Of a DNA stretch of 9,050 nucleotides, positions 3,959 through 9,050 are shown in pieces. Positions within the stretch are counted from its first letter, which is position 1. The number at the start of each line of letters is the position of its first letter. The position numbers and the translations under genes are program-made. Under the pieces are notes generated by a model. It saw only the letters and a program-made list of their open reading frames with translations. It made no database searches and was not told where the DNA came from. Source of the DNA: an uncultured Clostridia bacterium. Lineage in GTDB: Bacteria; Bacillota; Clostridia; Oscillospirales; Acutalibacteraceae. The stretch lies in assembly GCA_937888485.1 (NCBI GenBank), contig CALAQQ010000084.1:1-9050 (forward strand). The letters run 5' to 3'.

Positions 3959-5992
3959 ATGGCATTGAAACAGACTGAAGGAAAAATCACGGCGTTGTAC
4001 GAAAGGCTTTCCCGTGATGACGAGTTGACCGGTGACAGCAACTCGATTGTGAATCAAAAAAAGTACCTCGAAGGCTATGCAGAGCAGCAAGGGTACGATA
4101 ATTGCATCCACTATACGGATGACGGATATTCGGGCGGTAACTTTGAGCGACCTGCTTGGAAAAGGCTGATTGCCGATGTTGAAGCAGGAAAGGTTGCTCA
4201 CATTATCGTTAAGGATATGTCACGAATAGGCAGAGATTATCTGCAAACAGGTTTTTACACCGAAGTTATGTTCAGACAGTACGGAGTTCACTTTGTTGCA
4301 GTTGCAAACAATGTTGACAGCGATGACCTTAACAGCAATGAGTTTGCCCCGTTCCTCAATATTATGAATGAATGGTATCTGAGGGATTTGAGTAAAAAAC
4401 AACGGGCAGCTATAAAAGTCAAGGGTGAATCGGGCAAACCGACATCAAACAGTGCGATATACGGATACAAGAAAGACCCGAACGATAAATATCATTGGCT
4501 GATTGACGAAGAAGCGGCGGAAGTTGTCCGCAGAATTTTCAGATTAACCATTGATGGGTTCGGACCTTATGAAATTGCCCGGATTCTGTTTGATGATAAA
4601 GTTGAAACTCCTGCCGTGTATTTTGCCAAAAGGAAAACAGGTGTATGGAAAAGCAAAGAGGAGTTTCCAAACCCATATAACTGGAGTGGCTTTATTGTCG
4701 GTCAAATAATTTCAAAGCCCGAATATATGGGACATACGGTAAATTTCCGTTACCATAAGCTTTCATACAAAGATAAACACACCGTCAAAAACCCGGAAGA
4801 AAATTGGCTGATATTTGAAAACACACACGAGGCTATTGTTGATAAAGAAACTTGGGAACTTGCACAGAAGTTAAGAAAAACGCCGAGGCGTATTGATACC
4901 TTTGGAGAAGCAAATCCTCTTACGGGACTTGTGTTCTGTGCCGACTGCGGTGAAAAGATGTATAACCACCGTTCCCGAGGCGGTAAAGAAAACAACTTCT
5001 ACCCTTCAGATTTCTTTGACTGCTCAACATATACACTTTCCCGACAAAAGAGATACAAAGCCTGTACGGGACACTATATAACTACCAAAAACTTACGCAC
5101 CCTTATTCTCGACACCATACGAACCATAAGCATGCTTGCAATCAGTAATCAGGATGAATTTATTGAAAAGGTACGAAATGCTTCTCAGCTTCGTCAGGCA
5201 GAAGCGGCAAAGGAAATCAAAAGAAAACTTAACAAGGAACACAAGCGGATTACAGAGCTTGATAATATCATCAAAAAACTTTATGAATCCTTTGCAACTG
5301 AAAAAATATCTGAAGAACGCTTTGACAGTCTGATGTCAGAATATGAAGCCGAGCAGAAATCACTCCAAATCTCTGTTGATGAAGCGGATAAACTGCTTTC
5401 CTCTTTCAATGAAGATACTGACAGGGCCGAGAAGTTTATTGCATTGGCAAAGAAATACACGGACTTTTCCGAACTTACAACAATGATGATAAACGAGTTT
5501 ATTGACAAAATCATTGTTCACGCACCCGAAAGAGTTGACGGAGAACGAACGCAGGAAGTTGAGATTTATCTGAATTTCATCGGACATTTTGATTTGCCCG
5601 AACCCGAACTTACACCCGAAGAATTAAAGCGGCAGGAAACACTACGCAGACACCGTATTAAAAACCGTGAAAGATACAAGCAACTCAAAGAAGGAACCCG
5701 TGTTAAGGGACAGCTTTTTGAAATAACTTGTAAATGCTGCGGAGAAACCTTTGAAACCACACGCTCGTATTCATTGTTTTGCAATCCGAATTGCAGAGCA
5801 AAGTATTACCGGCAGGAAGCCTCAAAAGAACGAAGCCGTGAAATTTCTTGCGAAAACTGCGGTGAAACATTTACTGCAACAAGGTCTGATGCAAAGTACT
5901 GCTGCGACGAGTGCCGATATGAAGGACATCTCAAAGGACAGCGGATACGAAATGAAGCCAGAAGAAACAAAGAAAAATCAAATAACGAATAA
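3959..5992 (+). CDS. tnpX: Large serine recombinase TnpX
   Basis: The 677-residue enzyme should cut and rejoin DNA at the element's ends by serine-mediated strand exchange, excising a circle and inserting it without transposase or host ligase. It has a resolvase catalytic domain at about 9-150, with YERLSRDDE (Ser18 the likely nucleophile, Arg16) and DMSRIGRDYLQTG (86-98). A recombinase domain follows at about 165-300. A zinc ribbon has Cys327, Cys330, Cys355 and Cys369, and a coiled coil spans about 410-500. Tn4451 TnpX (707 residues) has a similar layout. Unusual for the class are two consecutive C-terminal fingers of exact CX2C-X13-CX3C spacing (Cys591/594/608/612 and 631/634/648/652) in a basic tail. 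AAAGGAG lies 9 bases before ATG. The frame is intact and probably functional. Confidence 0.93.
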   Translation: MALKQTEGKITALYERLSRDDELTGDSNSIVNQKKYLEGYAEQQGYDNCIHYTDDGYSGGNFERPAWKRLIADVEAGKVAHIIVKDMSRIGRDYLQTGFYTEVMFRQYGVHFVAVANNVDSDDLNSNEFAPFLNIMNEWYLRDLSKKQRAAIKVKGESGKPTSNSAIYGYKKDPNDKYHWLIDEEAAEVVRRIFRLTIDGFGPYEIARILFDDKVETPAVYFAKRKTGVWKSKEEFPNPYNWSGFIVGQIISKPEYMGHTVNFRYHKLSYKDKHTVKNPEENWLIFENTHEAIVDKETWELAQKLRKTPRRIDTFGEANPLTGLVFCADCGEKMYNHRSRGGKENNFYPSDFFDCSTYTLSRQKRYKACTGHYITTKNLRTLILDTIRTISMLAISNQDEFIEKVRNASQLRQAEAAKEIKRKLNKEHKRITELDNIIKKLYESFATEKISEERFDSLMSEYEAEQKSLQISVDEADKLLSSFNEDTDRAEKFIALAKKYTDFSELTTMMINEFIDKIIVHAPERVDGERTQEVEIYLNFIGHFDLPEPELTPEELKRQETLRRHRIKNRERYKQLKEGTRVKGQLFEITCKCCGETFETTRSYSLFCNPNCRAKYYRQEASKERSREISCENCGETFTATRSDAKYCCDECRYEGHLKGQRIRNEARRNKEKSNNE

Positions 5993-6000
5993 TAATTATC

Positions 6001-6035
6001 ACAGCGAGCCGACACGATTTCGGCTCGCTGTATTT
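6001..6035 (+). terminator. Stem-loop after tnpX, likely terminator
   Basis: ACAGCGAGCCGA (6001-6012) pairs perfectly with TCGGCTCGCTGT (6020-6031) over a 7-base loop, 9 bases after the tnpX stop. The following ATTT is a poor T run, so termination may be incomplete. Confidence 0.6.
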
Positions 6036-6056
6036 AATATGCCATTTAAAATATTG

Positions 6057-6085
6057 TTGACATTTTCACTTTTAAAAGATATAAT
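6057..6085 (+). promoter_or_regulatory. Consensus promoter of the AbiEi-like gene
   Basis: TTGACA (6057-6062), 17 bases, TATAAT (6080-6085): a perfect housekeeping consensus. Transcription should start near 6092, giving a short leader before the AbiEi-like gene. Confidence 0.88.
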
Positions 6086-6086
6086 A

Positions 6087-6112
6087 ATATCGTATAAAGC
6101 GTATAAATATCG
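6087..6112 (+). promoter_or_regulatory. Possible autoregulatory operator
   Basis: Immediately after the -10 box, CGTATAAA occurs twice in tandem (6091-6098 and 6100-6107), flanked by ATATCG on both sides (6087-6092 and 6107-6112). AbiEi proteins are known to repress their own promoter by binding repeated sites near it, so this is a reasonable operator. The assignment is by position and repetition only. Confidence 0.35.
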
Positions 6113-6141
6113 CAAACAATATATCAGAAGGAGGAAACCAA

Positions 6142-6795
6142 ATGACATATATCGAATATGTAATTAAATATTTGAAAAATCAAATACCCGGCAATCCTAT
6201 ATATACTGCTGATATCGCCAAGGCTTTTTCAAAGGAATATAGCTTTGAAATCAAAAAAGCAAATGCCGCTGTTTCGGTTGCTATTAAACGGATAATTGAT
6301 ACAAAGCAACTTGAAAATTTGAGATTTTATCAAAAAGGCATATATTATCTTGCTGTAAAAACGCCATTCGGAGAGACAGGTATAAATAAAGAAATTCTTA
6401 TCAGAGAAAAATATCTTATACCTGATATAGGGTATGAAACGGGATACACCGTTCTTCACCAAATGGGATTGACCACTCAAATGCCTAACGAAAGAGTGCT
6501 TGTAACAAATAAGGCGAGAGATTGCATAAGAGCCGACAAAAGTCTTGATGTGTATATTCGCCCGCCTAAAGAAACGGTAACACAAACTAACAAACGGTAC
6601 TTTCAGTTTCTTGATGCGGTGGAACTTATGGATAAGGCTCCGATTGATGTTGATAATCCATACGAAATTCTTGCAAAGCATCTGAACAAATATAACTTGG
6701 AATACCGTCAGCTTCTTGCCTTTGCCGATAAATATTACGGCAAAAACACAGTATTAAAAATTGCACATATTGCTTCGGCAGAAACCGTAAAATAA
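6142..6795 (+). CDS. AbiEi-like (DUF6088-type) antitoxin/regulator without toxin partner
   Basis: The 217-residue protein resembles AbiEi-type regulators found on clostridial mobile elements. It has an N-terminal winged-helix region (about 1-70, with YTADIAKAFS, AAVSVAIKRI and RFYQKGIYYL), then TPFGETGINKEILI, GYETGYTVLHQMGL and a C-terminal domain. Such proteins bind DNA and repress their own operon. In type IV systems they counter the AbiEii nucleotidyltransferase, which is normally encoded directly downstream. Here a strong terminator and then parM follow with no toxin gene, so it stands alone. ATG 6142 has AGAAGGAGG 7 bases upstream. It could be a relic of a broken toxin-antitoxin pair, an anti-toxin against a host system, or a regulator recruited by the element. 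Confidence 0.75.
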   Translation: MTYIEYVIKYLKNQIPGNPIYTADIAKAFSKEYSFEIKKANAAVSVAIKRIIDTKQLENLRFYQKGIYYLAVKTPFGETGINKEILIREKYLIPDIGYETGYTVLHQMGLTTQMPNERVLVTNKARDCIRADKSLDVYIRPPKETVTQTNKRYFQFLDAVELMDKAPIDVDNPYEILAKHLNKYNLEYRQLLAFADKYYGKNTVLKIAHIASAETVK

Positions 6796-6825
6796 TATGA
6801 CTTATTTTATGTTACACAATTATGG

Positions 6826-6856
6826 GCAGTCCGTGAAAAACACGGGCTGCTTTTTT
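6826..6856 (+). terminator. Intrinsic terminator after the AbiEi-like gene
   Basis: GCAGTCCGTG (6826-6835) pairs with CACGGGCTGC (6841-6850) through one G-U pair over an AAAAA loop, followed by six Ts. It is strong, and no promoter is obvious in the 36 bases between it and parM, so parM may depend on read-through or on a promoter I cannot recognise. Confidence 0.9.
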
Positions 6857-6892
6857 ATGTCAAAATTTTAATTAAGGAAGGAATTTTAAATT

Positions 6893-7822
6893 ATGAATTT
6901 ATCAACAAATGAAATTACAGTAATAGGAATCGACCACGGATACGGAAACATCAAAACGGCACACAGTTGTTTCAAAACGGGAGTCGCGGTTTATGACAAA
7001 GAACCGACCTTCAAAAACAATCTGTTAATCTATGACGGCAAATACTATATCATCGGTGAAGAACATAAGGAATTTAAATCCGACAAAATGGCGGATGAAG
7101 ACTATTATGTTCTGACTCTTGCCGCTATTGCAAGAGAACTGAAAGTGCGAAACAAAACCTTTGCGACAGTTCACATTGCGGCAGGTTTGCCTCTGACTTG
7201 GGTTGGAGAGCAGAAGGAAGAATTCAAGAAATATCTGCTTCAAAACAAATTTGTCGATTTCAGTTTTCGCAATGTTGACTATCACATTGATTTTGCAGGT
7301 GCGGACATATTCCCTCAAGGCTTTGCTGCTGTTTCCGACAAGCTCCATTGCTTCAAAGGAACAAATATGCTTGCGGATATAGGCAACGGCACAATGAATG
7401 TTATGTATATCAACGAGTGTCAGCCGACAGAGAAAAAGTGTTTCACCGAGAAATACGGAACAAATCAATGCTTTCTTGCAATCAGAGAAAACATTATGAG
7501 GCAATTCGGTGTCAGATTAGATGATGCCGTTATTGAAAGAGTGTTGAGAACCGGAACGGCAGACATCGCCGAAAAATATTTGTCTGCAATCAGAAGCACA
7601 GCGGAAGAATATGCACAGGGTATTTTCAGAATACTCCGTGAACACGAATACGATCCCGAACTTATGAGGCTGTTTGTTGTCGGTGGCGGCGGGTGTATCA
7701 TCAAAAACTTTACCGATTATGATAAAAGCCGAGTGATAATCAATGATGACATCTGTGCAACCGCAAAGGGATATGAGCAGTTATCTTTAAAAAAGCTTCG
7801 CAGAAGCGGTGATACTTTATGA
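6893..7822 (+). CDS. parM: ParM/StbA-family actin-like partition ATPase
   Basis: The 309-residue protein carries the actin-fold nucleotide-binding signatures of ParM/StbA: phosphate-1 GIDHGYGNIKTA (12-23, Asp14), AAGLPL (96-101), PQGF (141-144), phosphate-2 DIGNGT (162-167), adenosine-site VVGGGGCI (262-269) and ATAKGY (289-294). Proteins of this family polymerize with ATP and push apart DNA copies held by ParR at the centromere parC. The length is normal and the frame intact. AAGGAAGGA lies about 10 bases before ATG 6893. The gene overlaps parR by ATGA, so the pair is translationally coupled. Its presence suggests that the excised circular form persists or replicates long enough to need active segregation. 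That is inference, since no replication gene is visible here. Confidence 0.88.
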   Translation: MNLSTNEITVIGIDHGYGNIKTAHSCFKTGVAVYDKEPTFKNNLLIYDGKYYIIGEEHKEFKSDKMADEDYYVLTLAAIARELKVRNKTFATVHIAAGLPLTWVGEQKEEFKKYLLQNKFVDFSFRNVDYHIDFAGADIFPQGFAAVSDKLHCFKGTNMLADIGNGTMNVMYINECQPTEKKCFTEKYGTNQCFLAIRENIMRQFGVRLDDAVIERVLRTGTADIAEKYLSAIRSTAEEYAQGIFRILREHEYDPELMRLFVVGGGGCIIKNFTDYDKSRVIINDDICATAKGYEQLSLKKLRRSGDTL

Positions 7823-8196
7823 AGAAAACGGTAAGCACCAATATACGGTTTAACCTCAAAAACGAAGCAGACAGAAAAGCTTGGGAGTATCTTCAAAGTA
7901 TGGACAGAAAGAAATACAAATCATACAGCAAAGCTGTTATCTGTGCGTTGTGTGAATATTTTGAGAGAGAACAGAAATCAGCCAATGACCCCTATCTCGA
8001 AACACGAGAAAAAGAAGATGCTTTTTTGAACAGGATACTGCAAACGATAGAAACGGGATTATGCAAAAATTCTTCTTCAGCATCACTCGGCAGTATTATT
8101 CAGTTGTTACAGCAACCGCAACCAAAAACGGAACAAGAAGAAAAATCCGAATCTTCGTTAAGTGATGCGGCATTGGATTTTGCCGACAGCTTTTGA
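7819..8196 (+). CDS. parR: ParR/StbB-like centromere-binding adaptor
   Basis: This 125-residue protein is not strongly conserved in sequence, but position and architecture fit ParR. A short beta-type N-terminus (VSTNIRFNL) is followed by helices to about residue 50, as in ribbon-helix-helix DNA binders. Next come a polar linker rich in Ser, Gln and Lys, and an acidic/hydrophobic C-terminal tail (SLSDAALDFADSF) of the kind that caps ParM filaments. It begins inside the last codons of parM (ATGA overlap). The stop codon is embedded in the first GATACC repeat of a cluster that is the likely binding site. It could alternatively be another small RHH regulator, but the parM overlap makes ParR the best reading. 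Confidence 0.7.
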   Translation: MKKTVSTNIRFNLKNEADRKAWEYLQSMDRKKYKSYSKAVICALCEYFEREQKSANDPYLETREKEDAFLNRILQTIETGLCKNSSSASLGSIIQLLQQPQPKTEQEEKSESSLSDAALDFADSF

Positions 8197-8346
8197 TACC
8201 GATACAACCTGAAATGATACCGAAAAAATTATTATGATACCAAAACAAGCAGTATCCGCTGCTGTTTTCTCCGTCATTATGGAGCGAAACACAAAGCGGT
8301 ACTGCTTTTATACTTTTTCGATATCAAAACCGATACAGTTGATACC
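8194..8346. repeat. parC: GATACC iteron cluster, candidate parC centromere
   Basis: TGATACC occurs at 8194-8200, 8215-8221, 8235-8241 and 8340-8346. Related GATAC/GATATC copies lie at 8201-8205, 8320-8325 and 8332-8336. The first copies are spaced 21 and 20 bases apart, roughly two helical turns, as expected for stacked ParR dimers. The stretch is non-coding and sits immediately after parR. Most studied parC sites lie upstream of parM, so a downstream location is less usual. Binding is not shown by sequence alone; an origin iteron role is also possible. Confidence 0.6.
8242..8308. repeat. Nested imperfect inverted repeats inside the iteron region
   Basis: AAAACAAGCAG (8242-8252) pairs with CTGCTGTTTT (8259-8268) with one bulged base. 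CTCC (8269-8272) pairs with GGAG (8281-8284). AAAGC-GGTACT-GCTTT spans 8293-8308. The outer arms AAGCAGTATCCGCT (8247-8260) and AGCGGTACTGCTT (8295-8307) are near-inverse copies, one inserted base apart, so a cruciform is also possible. This lies between the left and right GATACC groups. Confidence 0.45.
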
Positions 8347-8380
8347 AAACAATCATATTTTTAGTATTAAGGAGTACGAA

Positions 8381-8584
8381 ATGAACGAAAACGAGATAAA
8401 ACTGTTGCAGGCAAAGCACAGACTTGAAGAAGCACAGGCAAGAGACAGAGTGAAGGAACGTAAAGCACGAACACGAAGGCTTATTCAGGAAGGTGCGATT
8501 CTTGAAAAAGCGTTTCCTCAGTCAGCTTCAATGAGCCTTGATGAATTGGAGAACTATCTGTGCAACAAATTAAAATCAATATAA
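8381..8584 (+). CDS. Small mobilization-accessory protein (DUF3847/TraD-like)
   Basis: The 67-residue protein begins MNENEIKLLQAKHRLEEAQ and contains KERKARTRRLIQEGAILEKAF, a basic helix typical of small proteins (DUF3847, similar to plasmid TraD-type accessory proteins) encoded beside MobA/MobL relaxases. They probably aid relaxosome assembly at oriT, but this has little direct support. ATG 8381 was chosen because AAGGAG (8370-8374 region) lies just upstream. An in-frame ATG at 8234 would run through the iteron DNA and lacks a ribosome site. The gene is followed by a strong terminator and then oriT. Confidence 0.7.
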   Translation: MNENEIKLLQAKHRLEEAQARDRVKERKARTRRLIQEGAILEKAFPQSASMSLDELENYLCNKLKSI

Positions 8585-8590
8585 CCTTCA

Positions 8591-8626
8591 GAGCGTTTCG
8601 GGAAACCGGGACGCTCATTCTTTTTT
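8591..8626 (+). terminator. Intrinsic terminator with GAAA tetraloop
   Basis: GAGCGTTTCGG (8591-8601) pairs with CCGGGACGCTC (8606-8616), including two G-U pairs, closed by a GAAA loop and followed by ATTCTTTTTT. It insulates the accessory gene from the oriT region. Confidence 0.9.
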
Positions 8627-8633
8627 ATCCCGA

Positions 8634-8682
8634 AGGGCGCACTTACTCACCACTTGCCGAACGGCAAGCGGTGGTCGTGCGC
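8634..8682 (-). other. oriT: Origin of transfer (oriT), MOBQ/RSF1010-like
   Basis: On the minus strand TAAGTGCG/CCCT (8645-8634) matches the nick core of RSF1010-type (MOBQ) origins, with the likely nick between 8638 and 8637. Just 5' of it on that strand is the expected inverted repeat: CTTGCCG (8653-8659)/CGGCAAG (8662-8668), extended by ACCAC (8649-8653)/GTGGT (8671-8675). An outer pair GCGCAC (8637-8642)/GTGCGC (8677-8682) encloses all of it. The location between the accessory gene and mobA agrees. The inferred transfer direction sends parR-parM in early and mobA last. The exact nick is by analogy. Confidence 0.75.
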
Positions 8683-8725
8683 TCTTGCAGAGGGCTCGGA
8701 GAATATCTTTAACAGACATTCTTCG

Positions 8726-8854
8726 TACAGTCGGCATAAACACTTTTTGTGTTTTGTTACTTACGCAATCAGGCATATTTCATCCGCCTGCCGACTGTAA
8801 GCAAAAACTTGTCACCGACAACTTTTTGCATTTTGCGGACAGTTATTCTGTCCG
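8726..8854 (+). ncRNA. Structured leader RNA upstream of mobA (candidate)
   Basis: No gene fits this stretch, but it folds strikingly. P1 TACAGTCGGC (8726-8735)/GCCGACTGTA (8790-8799) is a perfect 10-bp stem that encloses P2 AAACAC-TTTTT-GTGTTT (8738-8754) and P3 AGGC/GCCT (8771-8774/8786-8789), giving a three-way junction. P4 follows: GCAAAAA-C-TTGTC (8801-8813) with GACAA-C-TTTTTGC (8817-8829), 12 pairs and one C-C mismatch around an ACC loop. Then comes a terminator hairpin (8836-8854). A weak promoter (TTGCAG 8685-8690, 17 bases, TTTAAC 8708-8713) would start transcription just before P1. It may be an attenuator for the relaxase or a free small RNA. The fold is by eye. Confidence 0.5.
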
Positions 8855-8864
8855 TTTTCTTTTT
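8836..8864 (+). terminator. Intrinsic terminator ahead of mobA
   Basis: CGGACAG (8836-8842), loop TTATT, CTGTCCG (8848-8854), then TTTTCTTTTT. A strong terminator only 47 bases before the relaxase start means mobA needs read-through, antitermination or a promoter within the last few dozen bases, none of which is evident. Confidence 0.85.
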
Positions 8865-8910
8865 GCGAAAAGAAACAAAAAGCCGAAGGACGAAAGGACG
8901 GTGAGAACGA

Positions 8911-9050
8911 ATGACGATCTACCACTTGGAAGCAAGGGTGGTCAGCAGAGGTTCGGGACGGTCTGCGGTTGCCGCTTCCGCTTATCTGAGCTGCACCAAT
9001 ATTCTTAACGATTATGACGGAGTACGGAACGATTTTACACGAAAGAAAGG
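8911..9050 (+). CDS. mobA: MobA/MobL-family relaxase, N-terminus (cut by window end)
   Basis: The first 46 codons are present. They read MTIYHLEARVVSRG, then SGRSAVAASAYLS and NDYDGVRNDFTRKK, which is the conserved start of MobA/MobL (MOBQ) relaxases, including the RSAxAAxAY helix near the N-terminus. The full enzyme would nick oriT through a tyrosine, stay bound to the 5' end and pilot the strand into a recipient. ATG 8911 opens the conserved frame; AAAGGA at 8893-8898 is rather distant, and GGTGAG (8900-8905) is a closer but weaker ribosome site. The histidine metal-binding motif lies beyond the window. The adjacent RSF1010-like oriT supports the assignment. Confidence 0.88.
   Translation, partial: MTIYHLEARVVSRGSGRSAVAASAYLSCTNILNDYDGVRNDFTRKK

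Noticed and set aside
3767..4201. Minus-strand 144-codon frame
   Set aside because: It lies opposite tnpW and the tnpX N-terminus, which are clearly coding, and shows no family features.
6796..6892. Search for an AbiEii toxin gene or remnant after the AbiEi-like gene
   Set aside because: The gap is under 100 bases, contains a terminator and the parM ribosome site, and shows no recognisable toxin fragment.
8234..8380. N-terminal extension of the small accessory gene from ATG 8234
   Set aside because: It lacks a ribosome site and runs through iterons and inverted repeats; ATG 8381 has a good ribosome site and starts the recognisable family sequence.
8685..9008. Open frame of 107 codons over oriT flank and mobA start
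   Set aside because: Its end is an alternative frame of mobA and its beginning covers a strongly structured leader with a terminator; there is no ribosome site or known family.

Overview
The window reads as part of a mobilizable, serine-recombinase-type element from a low-GC Gram-positive bacterium, most likely a gut Clostridia (Lachnospiraceae or Ruminococcaceae/Oscillospiraceae type). The reasons are AT-rich DNA, strong AGGAGG-type ribosome sites, consensus TTGACA-N17-TATAAT promoters, and a Tn4451-like gene set (tnpV, tnpW, tnpX). This assignment rests on gene-family recognition, not on a search.

Layout. (1) 1-121: the left edge carries the catalytic N-terminus of a second large serine recombinase that breaks off after about 21 codons. 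(2) 200-820: tnpV, its terminator, a 12-bp palindrome and two covarying mini-hairpins. (3) 821-1682, minus strand: a complete type III toxin-antitoxin locus, with a perfect promoter, a toxI RNA with two identical 37-nt units plus a diverged third, an intrinsic attenuator and a ToxN/AbiQ-family toxin. (4) 1723-3386, minus strand: a two-gene operon with an ATGA overlap, encoding an acidic protein with a sigma-region-4-like helix-turn-helix and a protein ending in a CX2C-X13-CX3C zinc finger. (5) 3387-3740: a divergent control region with small candidate leader ORFs. (6) 3741-5992: tnpW (TTG start) and tnpX, the large serine recombinase that should excise and insert the element. (7) 6057-6856: a consensus promoter, an AbiEi/DUF6088-like protein without its toxin partner, and a terminator. 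(8) 6893-8346: parM-parR with a downstream GATACC iteron cluster, a likely centromere. (9) 8381-9050: a small mobilization-accessory protein, an RSF1010-like (MOBQ) oriT, a highly structured leader ending in an intrinsic terminator, and the start of a MobA/MobL relaxase cut by the window end.

How the parts fit (inference): TnpX moves the element in and out of the chromosome. The relaxase and oriT let it be mobilized by a co-resident conjugative system. ParMR with its iterons could segregate the excised form, and the type III toxin-antitoxin pair penalizes loss. The predicted nick strand would carry accessory genes in first and mobA last, the usual arrangement for this relaxase class.

The most notable signals are the toxI RNA, whose third unit has changed sequence while keeping the same pseudoknot topology; the structured RNA between oriT and mobA; the zinc finger of identical spacing shared by TnpX (twice) and the cargo protein; and the iteron/inverted-repeat region after parR.
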